A DNA stretch of 64,000 nucleotides from assembly GCA_024637315.1 (NCBI GenBank), contig JAGXFH010000034.1, forward strand, positions 310,001 through 374,000, given 5' to 3'. This DNA comes from Brevirhabdus sp. (GTDB lineage Bacteria; Pseudomonadota; Alphaproteobacteria; Rhodobacterales; Rhodobacteraceae). The position numbers were made by a program, and so were the translations under genes. The notes below the pieces were generated by a model that saw only the letters and a list, made by a program, of their open reading frames with translations, was not told where the DNA came from and did no database searches. Positions 56,862 to 64,000 of this stretch are shown here, in pieces; the first letter of the stretch is position 1; each line of letters begins with the position of its first letter.

Positions 56862-57551
56862 TCATGCAACCTGTTTGTTCTCTTTCGCGAACGGACTGAG
56901 ACCCAGCCATTGCTGCATTTTCGCGGCGATGGCGCGGTCGCCGGTCAGCGTCAGGTCACCCCGGTCAAGCGCCGCGGCGATGCGGTCGAGTCCCAGCCAA
57001 ACCGCTGTCATCACGCGCAAGGCGCATTCGGCATACAGATCGACCTCGAAGCCGGGATCGACATAGCAGGCTTCGGCGCCGGTTTCGGGGTCGACGATCA
57101 GCCAGTTGTTGCGTTTCTCCGGTGCAAGATCCTGAAAGACGAACTGGATGCAGATGCGCTGCGCCGGCAGCGGCGTGGGATCGAGGCTGCGGTGCATGTC
57201 CCACATCAGGAGCTCGGGGTCGAGATTGTCGAGCGTCGGCCCGGTTTCGACCCAGCGCTGCCCCCAGACCCCCAGGCCGGTGACGATCGGGCGCAACTCT
57301 TCGCCAGCCTCGGTCAGGCGGTATTCCTTGGCGCCCTTGGCATCCTGCCTTGCACTGATAATACCGGCCGCTTCCAGTTCGCCCAGCCGCTTCGACAGAA
57401 GCGTCGGAGACATCCGCGGCACGCCACGGCGAAGGTCGTTGAACCGCGTGCTGCCGCACATGAGTTCCCGGATCACAAGCGGCGTCCAGCGCGCGCACAT
57501 CACTTCGGATGCCATCGCGACCGGGCAGAATTGTCCGTAACTTCCGCGCAT
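56862..57551 (-). CDS. HxlR family transcriptional regulator with C-terminal domain
   Basis: 229 residues. The HxlR winged helix holds CPVAMASEVMCARWTPLVIRELM and MSPTLLSKRLGELEAAGI; a C-terminal domain of about 110 residues (SCP2-like) follows. ATG 57551 has a GAGGTGG site and is preferred over 57569. It is divergent from the acyl-CoA dehydrogenase-like gene and probably controls it with the nitrilase gene. Confidence 0.88.
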   Translation of the reverse strand: MRGSYGQFCPVAMASEVMCARWTPLVIRELMCGSTRFNDLRRGVPRMSPTLLSKRLGELEAAGIISARQDAKGAKEYRLTEAGEELRPIVTGLGVWGQRWVETGPTLDNLDPELLMWDMHRSLDPTPLPAQRICIQFVFQDLAPEKRNNWLIVDPETGAEACYVDPGFEVDLYAECALRVMTAVWLGLDRIAAALDRGDLTLTGDRAIAAKMQQWLGLSPFAKENKQVA

Positions 57552-57692
57552 ACGATCCACCTCTTGCATCCGTTGAATTGCTTGTCCTTCAGCCTAGCGG
57601 CAACTGCACCGGGCATCCAGTACAGTTTGTGGACTGGATGGATAATCTGCCGTCTGCGATCGTCATGACAGATTGAACAGGAGGGTAGACCA

Positions 57693-58850
57693 ATGGACGA
57701 TGTGGCAGCAAGAACAAGACCGGCAGCGCCGACAACGCTTCTGGAGACCGCGCGGCGGCTTGCCGGCGAAATTTCCGGCCGTGCCGCGGAGCATGATGAA
57801 ACCGACGGATTCATCGCGGAAAACTACAAGGCGCTGAAGGCTGCCGGGCTGGTCGCGGCGGGCGTACCGGCCGAGCTTGGCGGCGGCGGCGCTTCCTTGC
57901 GCGATCTGTGCGAGGTGCTGCGGATCATCGCCGGGGCTTGCGGCTCGACCGGGCTGGCGCTGTCGATGCACACCCATCAGGTGGCTATTCCGGCATGGCG
58001 CTGGCGCCACCAAGAGGCCGCCCGGCCGCTGGTCGAGCCGCTTCTGCGCCGCGTTGCCGCTGAAAACATCGTTCTGCTGAGTTCCGGCGGGTCGGACTGG
58101 ATCGGCGGGTCCGGCAAGGCGGAAAAGGTCGACGGCGGCTACCGGATCACTGCCCGCAAGGTGTTCTCTTCAGGCGCCCCAATGGGGGACATCCTGATGA
58201 CCAGCGCAATCTGCGAAGAAGGCGACGAACGCACGGTCCTGCATTTTGGCGCCCCGATGGCAGCAGAGGAAATCACCGTTCTGGATACCTGGCAGACGCT
58301 TGGGATGCGCGGCACCGGATCGCACGATATCATGATCGAAGGGCTTTTCGTCGCCGACGACAAGATACCGCTCAGACGCAAGGCGGGCGAATGGCACCCT
58401 GGATTCCAGCTTATCGCCACCATCGCCTTCCCGCTGATCTACTCAACGTATCTGGGCGTGGCCGAAAGCGCGCGCGACATCGCCATCGGCATTGCCGGGA
58501 TGAAGCCGGTCTCGCACCGGTTGCAATCGCTGGCCGGGCGGATGGATACGGCGCTGGCGGCCGCGCGAATGGCGCGCGAGCACATGATCGCGGCGGCAGA
58601 GCGCAATGCCCCCTCGGCAGAAAGCGTCAACGACGTCATGATCGGTCGCAGGCTGGTCGAGGAAAACGCCATTCACACGGTCGAACTGGCGATGGAACTG
58701 GCCGGCGGCGCGGGCTTTTACCGCAAGGTCGGGCTGGAGCGGCGGTTCCGTGACATCCAGGCGGCACGATATCACCCGCTGCAAAAAGAGGCGCAGTCCG
58801 AATATGCCGGCGCCATGGCGCTAGACCAGCCGACGTCGACAATCTTCTGA
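57693..58850 (+). CDS. acyl-CoA dehydrogenase family flavoprotein
   Basis: 385 residues with the acyl-CoA dehydrogenase fold: GVPAELGGGGASLRDLCEVL, TWQTLGMRGTGSHDIMIEGLFV and a C-terminal helical part ending RRFRDIQAARYHPLQKEAQ. The usual catalytic glutamate context is not obvious, so it may be a flavin monooxygenase of the DszC/SfnB type rather than a dehydrogenase. A GGAGG site precedes the ATG. The nitrilase gene follows after 76 nt. Confidence 0.85.
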   Translation: MDDVAARTRPAAPTTLLETARRLAGEISGRAAEHDETDGFIAENYKALKAAGLVAAGVPAELGGGGASLRDLCEVLRIIAGACGSTGLALSMHTHQVAIPAWRWRHQEAARPLVEPLLRRVAAENIVLLSSGGSDWIGGSGKAEKVDGGYRITARKVFSSGAPMGDILMTSAICEEGDERTVLHFGAPMAAEEITVLDTWQTLGMRGTGSHDIMIEGLFVADDKIPLRRKAGEWHPGFQLIATIAFPLIYSTYLGVAESARDIAIGIAGMKPVSHRLQSLAGRMDTALAAARMAREHMIAAAERNAPSAESVNDVMIGRRLVEENAIHTVELAMELAGGAGFYRKVGLERRFRDIQAARYHPLQKEAQSEYAGAMALDQPTSTIF

Positions 58851-58926
58851 TCCTGAAAGAGCCAGAAGGCGGTACATCGGGGCTTGCGCTGAATCACCAT
58901 CGCCAACAACTGTTCGGGAATATCTC

Positions 58927-59862
58927 ATGACCAAGATTGCCATCATCCAACACCCGCCCGTCTATCTGGATCTTCCAAAGACCATGGCGCGCGCGGTCCA
59001 ACTGATCGAAGAGGCCGCGCGTGACGGCGCCGCGATGGTGGTCTTCCCCGAGGCTTGGTTTCCCGGATATCCCACCTTCGTCTGGCGCCTGCCGCCCGGC
59101 GCGGGGATGGGCAAGACCGACGCCTTGTTCGCGCGGCTGCAAGCCAATGCGATCGACCTCAGCCGGGGCGGCATGGCGCCCCTGCAGGAAGCGGCGAAGG
59201 ATAACGGTGTGGTCATCGTGGCCGGATATCAGGAGCTTGACGGTGCGGTCAGCGGCAGCACGCTTTACAACAGCTGCATCATCATCGACGCAGACGGAAC
59301 CATCGCGAACAACCACCGCAAGCTGATGCCGACCAACCCCGAGCGCATGGTCTGGGGGTTTGGCGACGGCTCTGGCCTCAATGTGGTGGACACCGCGGTC
59401 GGGCGCGTCGGCGCCCTGCTGTGCTGGGAAAACTACATGCCGCTGGCGCGTTATGCCCTCTATGCACAGAATATCGATATCTACGTGGCGCCCACATGGG
59501 ACAGTGGCGACACCTGGCTGGCGACGATGCAGCATATCGCCCGCGAAGGCGGCTGCTGGGTGATCGGCTGCGCAACCGCGCTTGAAGCTTCGGACATTCC
59601 GACCGACATCCCCTATTTTGACGAGTTGTTTCCGAACAGGGACGAATGGGTCAATCCCGGCGACGCGGTGATCTACAAGCCCTTTGGCGGCATTCACGCG
59701 GGACCAATGCATCAGGAAAAGGGACTGCTCTTGTCCGAGATCGACGTCGGGGCCGCCCGGTCCTCGCGCCGCAAATTCGACGCCAGCGGTCACTATGCGC
59801 GCCCGGATGTCTTTGCCTTGAGCGTCAATCGCATGAGGCAGGCGCCTGTGACATTCGATTGA
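58927..59862 (+). CDS. nitrilase family carbon-nitrogen hydrolase
   Basis: 311 residues. Catalytic triad E42 (FPEAWFPGYP), K132 (HRKLMPTNPER) and C166 (LLCWENYMPL) is complete; the CWE context is that of true nitrilases. It should hydrolyse an organic nitrile to acid and ammonia. The clustering with a flavoprotein and an HxlR regulator suggests catabolism of a nitrogen compound. Confidence 0.92.
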   Translation: MTKIAIIQHPPVYLDLPKTMARAVQLIEEAARDGAAMVVFPEAWFPGYPTFVWRLPPGAGMGKTDALFARLQANAIDLSRGGMAPLQEAAKDNGVVIVAGYQELDGAVSGSTLYNSCIIIDADGTIANNHRKLMPTNPERMVWGFGDGSGLNVVDTAVGRVGALLCWENYMPLARYALYAQNIDIYVAPTWDSGDTWLATMQHIAREGGCWVIGCATALEASDIPTDIPYFDELFPNRDEWVNPGDAVIYKPFGGIHAGPMHQEKGLLLSEIDVGAARSSRRKFDASGHYARPDVFALSVNRMRQAPVTFD

Positions 59863-59980
59863 TCGGCTCTGCGACGCCAACGGCAGGACCTCCGTGAACC
59901 CAAGGGTCAGCATCCACGTTTCCGGCCCCCCGCCCACAGCCCCCATAGGCGGCCTGAACGTCGCGCCGCATGCCGGAACT

Positions 59981-60010
59981 AAAAAAGGCGGTGCCTCTTG
60001 CACCGCCTTT
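59981..60010. terminator. bidirectional terminator between nitrilase and bioY
   Basis: GGCGGTGC-CTCTT-GCACCGCC with AAAAAA on the left and TTT on the right. The six-T tract on the minus strand makes it strongest for bioY. Confidence 0.85.
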
Positions 60011-60033
60011 CCCGTTTGATTGCGGGCAGTGGA

Positions 60034-60675
60034 TCAGGCGCGGGCCTTGCCGACCAGCTTCCAGACCGCCGGCAGCAGCAGCGCCGCCAGCGCCAGCTTC
60101 ATCGCGTCGCCGATCAGGTAGGGGGTAACCCCCCAGGCCATCGTCTGATTCCAGAGCGAGCCGTAGGTCGCCGCGTCCAGCTTTGCGCCTGCGGTGATCC
60201 AGTAGGAAAGCCAGGCCAGCCCCGGCACATAAAGAATGATATTGCCGATCAGCATCGCTGCCGCCATCAGCAAAACCGAACGGTCCCAGCCGCGCCGCGC
60301 CAGAAGTCCCAGAGCCAGGGTCGCCAGCACGTAGCCGAAAAGGTAGCCGCCAGTCGATCCCATCATGTAGCTGACGCCGTTCAGTTCTGCGGTCGAGCCG
60401 ACGAAAACATCAAAGCCCAGAGCGCCGATCAGCATGTAGCCGAGGATCGTCGTCAGCCCCAGCCGAGGGCCATAGGCCGCGGCGATGGTCAAGACAGCGA
60501 AGGTGCCCAGATTCACCGGCACCGGCGACGGCGGAACCATGATCCTGATTTTAGCCGCGACCGTCAAAAGCAGGATCCCCGCCACGACCAGAACCGCCTG
60601 CTTGATCCGCAGCGCGGTGGCCTCGCGGGGGCCAAAGGCCTCGGCCAGAACGCGATCCGTCATAGAAACACTCAT
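60034..60675 (-). CDS. bioY: BioY family biotin transporter
   Basis: 213 residues, six membrane helices, with IMVPPSPVPVNLGTFAVLTIAAAYGPRLG region and the stretch GSTGGYLFGYVLATLALG that mark the substrate-binding subunit BioY. It imports biotin, alone or with an ECF module; no EcfA or EcfT gene is beside it. A good terminator follows. Confidence 0.92.
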   Translation of the reverse strand: MSVSMTDRVLAEAFGPREATALRIKQAVLVVAGILLLTVAAKIRIMVPPSPVPVNLGTFAVLTIAAAYGPRLGLTTILGYMLIGALGFDVFVGSTAELNGVSYMMGSTGGYLFGYVLATLALGLLARRGWDRSVLLMAAAMLIGNIILYVPGLAWLSYWITAGAKLDAATYGSLWNQTMAWGVTPYLIGDAMKLALAALLLPAVWKLVGKARA

Positions 60676-60751
60676 GTCCCGTCTCTCCTGTCCAGGTATT
60701 GTTGCCCGCTTTTCTGCACCAGCGGCAGCCCCCGCGCAAGGCCCGTCGATG

Positions 60752-61180
60752 TTAGCGCAGATAGCAAGAGCGCATCACGTAGTCCTTGCGCGGCCCGGTC
60801 ACATGCCATTCTGAAGACCATTCCGGCCAGCGTGAAAAGTCGTAGCGCACATGATAGCGGTCGGGTTCGCAAAGATGCGTCGCCTCGGCCTGCGCCGCGC
60901 GCAATGGAAAACCGTGAAACGGCCGGCCGTCGGAAAACCGGATCGCCACCCATCCCGCGCGTTCCTGCCAGACATAGCGCTGCGTCGCGGTCAGCGGCGC
61001 CTGGCCGGGGATCAGCAGCGTGCCGGTCTCGGTATAGACCAGCCGCAGGCCGGATCGCGCCAGCATCGCCTCGCCCGTCAGGTGCATCGCGCCGCGTGCG
61101 GCGTCCTCGATCTGTCGGTCAAGCCGCCAATGCCCCTCGAACTGGGCCAGCGAACGTGGCCGCTCTACCGGGGTATTCAC
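60752..61180 (-). CDS. DUF6314 family protein
   Basis: 142 residues, small beta-rich protein. FEGHWRLDRQIEDA at the start and CEPDRYHVRYDFSRWPEWSSEWHVTGPRKDY at the end fit DUF6314, a family of unknown function. Start is GTG. It lies above bioY on the same strand, 76 nt away. Confidence 0.75.
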   Translation of the reverse strand: MNTPVERPRSLAQFEGHWRLDRQIEDAARGAMHLTGEAMLARSGLRLVYTETGTLLIPGQAPLTATQRYVWQERAGWVAIRFSDGRPFHGFPLRAAQAEATHLCEPDRYHVRYDFSRWPEWSSEWHVTGPRKDYVMRSCYLR

Positions 61181-61309
61181 GCGAACCCCCGCACCGAACG
61201 ACTTCGCAAGGATCCCGCGCTGTCGCGCATGCGACCACCCTTCTCTTGTGACCTGCCGCCCGCCAGTCTATGACCGCGCCGAACCGCTTGCAAACACGAA
61301 GGCGCCCCG

Positions 61310-62617
61310 ATGATCCCTCGCTATTCCCGCCCCGAAATGGTGGCCATCTGGTCGCCCGAGACCAAATTCCGCATCTGGTACGAGATCGAGGCGCATGCCT
61401 GCGATGCGATGGCCGAACTCGGCGTGATCCCGCGGGAAAATGCCGAGGCGCTGTGGAAGGCGAAGGATGCGGAATTCGACGTCGCCCGGATCGACGAGAT
61501 CGAGGCGGTGACCAGGCATGACGTGATCGCCTTCCTGACCCATCTGTCCGAGATCGTCGGGGCCGATGCGGCCCGCTTCGTACACCAGGGCATGACCTCT
61601 TCGGATGTGCTCGACACAACGCTCAACGTCCAGTTGACCCGCGCCGCCGATATCCTTTTGGTCGACATGGACAGGCTTCTGGCAGCGCTGAAGCGCCGCG
61701 CGCTGGAGCACAAGGACACCGTGCGGATCGGCCGCAGCCACGGCATCCATGCCGAACCAACGACGTTCGGCCTGACCCTTGCGCGGTTCTATGCCGAGAT
61801 GAACCGCAACAAGCGCCGCCTGGAAAACGCGCGCACCGAGATCGCCACAGGCGCAATCTCTGGTGCGGTCGGCAGCTTCGCCAACATCGATCCGGCGGTC
61901 GAGGCGCATGTCTGCGAAAAACTCGGCCTGACCCCCGAACCGATCAGCACCCAGGTCATCCCCCGCGACCGCCATGCGATGTTCTTCGCCACGCTCGGCG
62001 TCATCGCCAGTTCGATCGAGAACATCGCCACCGAGATCCGCCACATGCAGCGCACCGAGGTGCTGGAGGCCGAGGAGTTCTTCTCTCCCGGCCAGAAGGG
62101 ATCAAGCGCCATGCCGCACAAGCGAAACCCGGTGCTGACCGAGAACCTGACCGGCCTCGCCCGCCTTGTCCGCATGGCAGTGATCCCGGCGATGGAAAAC
62201 GTGGCGCTCTGGCATGAACGCGATATCAGCCATTCCAGCGTCGAGCGCAGCATCGCGCCGGATGCCACCATCACCCTCGACTTTGCCCTGAACCGGCTGG
62301 CGGGCGTGATCGACAAGCTCGTCGTCTACCCCGAATCGATGCTGGCCAACATGAACAAGTTCCGGGGCCTGGTAATGAGCCAGCGGGTGCTGCTGGCGTT
62401 GACCCAGGCCGGCGTCAGCCGCGAGGACGCCTATCGTCTGGTGCAACGGAACGCGATGAAGGTCTGGGAACAGGGCAAGGACTTCAAGACCGAGCTTCTG
62501 GCCGATCCAGACGTCACCGCCGCCCTCACCGCCGCCGAAATCGAAGAGAAATTCGATCTCGGCTATCACACCAAACATGTCGACACGATCTTCGCCCGGG
62601 TCTTTGGCGAGACCTGA
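61310..62617 (+). CDS. purB: adenylosuccinate lyase
   Basis: 435 residues. HQGMTSSDVLDT, RSHGIHAEPTTFG and the fumarase-superfamily signature GSSAMPHKRNPVLTENL are complete. It cleaves adenylosuccinate and SAICAR in purine synthesis. The lid histidine and serine are kept. It stands alone; a small exported protein follows. Confidence 0.97.
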   Translation: MIPRYSRPEMVAIWSPETKFRIWYEIEAHACDAMAELGVIPRENAEALWKAKDAEFDVARIDEIEAVTRHDVIAFLTHLSEIVGADAARFVHQGMTSSDVLDTTLNVQLTRAADILLVDMDRLLAALKRRALEHKDTVRIGRSHGIHAEPTTFGLTLARFYAEMNRNKRRLENARTEIATGAISGAVGSFANIDPAVEAHVCEKLGLTPEPISTQVIPRDRHAMFFATLGVIASSIENIATEIRHMQRTEVLEAEEFFSPGQKGSSAMPHKRNPVLTENLTGLARLVRMAVIPAMENVALWHERDISHSSVERSIAPDATITLDFALNRLAGVIDKLVVYPESMLANMNKFRGLVMSQRVLLALTQAGVSREDAYRLVQRNAMKVWEQGKDFKTELLADPDVTAALTAAEIEEKFDLGYHTKHVDTIFARVFGET

Positions 62618-62674
62618 CGCTAGGGAATCGCCGGAAATCGTGTTAGTATCGCCCATCCTTGAACGGAGGTGCCC

Positions 62675-62836
62675 ATGAAGACCCTCGCGATTCTGACAGT
62701 TCTGGTGCTGGCTGCAACGCCGACGCTGGCGCGTGGAATGTGCGGCGATCACGCCGAACAAACCACCAGTTCCTGTACCGGAGGCTATGTCTGGGATACG
62801 ACCGCCCAGACCTGCGTGGAAAAAGCCACCAGTTAG
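62675..62836 (+). CDS. small exported cysteine-containing protein
   Basis: 53 residues: signal peptide MKTLAILTVLVLAATPTLA, then a short mature peptide with three cysteines (GMCGDH, SSCTGGYVWDTTAQTCVEK). The last part resembles a chitin-binding-type (CBM14) module fragment. An excellent ACGGAGGTG site precedes the ATG. It follows purB after 57 nt. Function unknown. Confidence 0.75.
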   Translation: MKTLAILTVLVLAATPTLARGMCGDHAEQTTSSCTGGYVWDTTAQTCVEKATS

Positions 62837-62919
62837 TCAGCGAGTCCGCCGACAGGTCACGGCCTGTTAACCGCTGCTGTGGCATCACCCCTCCAGACGA
62901 CTTCAGAATGGAGGGTTCG

Positions 62920-63981
62920 GTGAGTTCGGCGCTGCCCACACAGATCAACCGCTCCGGCGGCGCGGCGTCGGCTGCGCCCGGTCCGATACGCAAACTCAGC
63001 AAACGGCAAAAAGCAGCCATCGTCGTGCGCCTGCTGATGGCCGAAGGTGCGGACCTGTCGCTTGCCGGCATGTCCGAGGCGACGCTGGCCGAACTCACCC
63101 GCCAGATGACGACGTTGCGCTATATCGACCGACCGACGCTGCAGCAGGTGATCGAAGAGTTTCTGGCAGAGATTGACGGGATCGGCCTGTCGTTCCCCGG
63201 CGGTGTAGACGAGGCGCTGTCGATCCTCGAAAGCACGATGAGTTCCGAAATGGCCACCCGGCTGCGCAAGCAGGCCGGGGTGTCGGCGCAGGGCGATCCC
63301 TGGGACCGGATCGGCGCGCTCGGCCTCGAAACGCTTCAGCCGGTCCTGGAAGAGGAAAGCGTCGAGGTCTGCGCGGTTCTCTTGTCGAAACTGAAGGTGT
63401 CGAAAGCCGCGGAACTTCTGGGCGCGCTGCCCGGCGCCCGTGCCCGTCGCATTGCCTATGCGATTTCTCTGACCGGCAATATCGCGCCGGACGTGGTACG
63501 CCGGATCGGCCTGTCGCTGGCCAGTCAGCTTGACGCGCAACCGATGAAGGCCTTCGCCGAGGGCCCTGTCGAACGGGTCGGCGCGATCCTCAACTTCTCG
63601 CCCGCCGCGACGCGCGAAGATGTGCTGGAAGGACTGCACCAGCAAGATGAAGGCTTTGCTACCGAAGTGCGACGCGCGATTTTCACCTTCGCCAATATCC
63701 CATCCCGGATCGACCCGCGCGACATCCCGAAGATCACCCGCGATGTCGACCCGGCCAAGCTCATCACCGCCCTCGCCTCGGCCAGCGGCGCGGCGGCGAA
63801 GGCAACCGAGTTCATCTTGGCGAACATGTCGCAGCGCATGGCCGGTTCGATGCGCGAAGAGATGGAGGCGCTCGGCAAGGTCAGGGATCGCGACGGCGAA
63901 GAGGCTCAGAACGCCGTCGTCGCGGTGATCCGCGACCTCGAAGAGGCCGGAGAGATCTTCCTGGTCGCCGAAGAAGACTAG
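62920..63981 (+). CDS. fliG: flagellar motor switch protein FliG-like
   Basis: 353 residues. KLSKRQKAAIVVRLLMAEG is the FliG N-terminus; the middle domain has LSKLKVSKAAELLGALP and the C-terminal domain has RAIFTFANI. It forms the rotor ring that meets the stator. GTG 62920 with GGAGGG upstream is chosen; ATG 62908 is an alternative. The rest of the flagellar genes must lie beyond the window. Confidence 0.9.
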   Translation: MSSALPTQINRSGGAASAAPGPIRKLSKRQKAAIVVRLLMAEGADLSLAGMSEATLAELTRQMTTLRYIDRPTLQQVIEEFLAEIDGIGLSFPGGVDEALSILESTMSSEMATRLRKQAGVSAQGDPWDRIGALGLETLQPVLEEESVEVCAVLLSKLKVSKAAELLGALPGARARRIAYAISLTGNIAPDVVRRIGLSLASQLDAQPMKAFAEGPVERVGAILNFSPAATREDVLEGLHQQDEGFATEVRRAIFTFANIPSRIDPRDIPKITRDVDPAKLITALASASGAAAKATEFILANMSQRMAGSMREEMEALGKVRDRDGEEAQNAVVAVIRDLEEAGEIFLVAEED

Positions 63982-64000
63982 CCGGGCGCCGCGCCCACCT

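Overview
The window looks like chromosomal DNA of a marine alphaproteobacterium of the Roseobacter group (Rhodobacteraceae). The grounds are high-GC coding sequence, a clear DMSP lyase of the DddP type, a DmdA-like DMSP demethylase gene set, a BCCT osmolyte carrier, FnrL/FixK-type regulators and a glnB-glnA pair. One tRNA (Leu, UAG) is present. I see no rRNA, CRISPR array, insertion sequence or integrase. The species cannot be named from the sequence alone.

Layout. 1-3990 (minus strand): an Lrp-type regulator, then a DmdA-family demethylase, an OsmC-like protein, an enoyl-CoA hydratase-like protein and an acyl-CoA ligase cut by the window edge; together these resemble a DMSP demethylation module. 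4559-11179 (plus): a complete nine-gene N-ATPase operon (atpDCQRBEFAG) with sodium-type ligands in subunit c and a subunit b whose C-terminus looks like delta. 11292-17346 (minus): a compact seven-gene cluster with a TPP-dependent E1 alpha/beta pair whose alpha chain carries a Tat-like leader, an MqsA-type zinc finger protein, two paralogous CxxCH proteins, an AlgI-like MBOAT acyltransferase and an SGNH-type partner with a frameshift. I know of no described system with this composition; it is the best candidate for something new here. 17498-19663: two Crp/Fnr regulators and a host-attachment-family protein around an FNR box.

20039-21710 (minus): a stand-alone Hen1-type RNA 2'-O-methyltransferase domain, a zinc-ribbon methyltransferase and an unknown small protein. 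22127-29596: a DevBCA-like ABC exporter and an RND efflux pair, the latter below a second FNR-like box. 29932-41951: a stress, sulfur and low-oxygen region with a fatty acid hydroxylase-superfamily protein divergent from an ArsR-rhodanese regulator across a perfect palindrome, DUF2254, a disulfide reductase, a cupin, two coiled-coil stress proteins, a persulfide dioxygenase-like MBL enzyme, an MFS carrier, an FNT channel, an ion channel with a zinc ribbon, a BCCT carrier and a UspA protein.

42609-63981 is mostly housekeeping: fatty acid desaturase, trigger factor, tRNA-Leu, a Hint-domain protein, nnrD, glnB-glnA, DUF3445 divergent from dddP, an EEP-family protein, a hydrolase-OsmC fusion, a decayed cupin_5 gene, an HxlR / flavin dehydrogenase / nitrilase cluster, bioY, DUF6314, purB, a tiny secreted cysteine protein and fliG.

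Taken together, the strain appears able to handle DMSP by both cleavage (DddP) and demethylation (DmdA-like), to import betaine-type osmolytes, to couple a sodium gradient to ATP, and to switch on a stress set under FNR/FixK-type control. Gene starts were chosen by ribosome binding sites where the longest reading frame looked too long.
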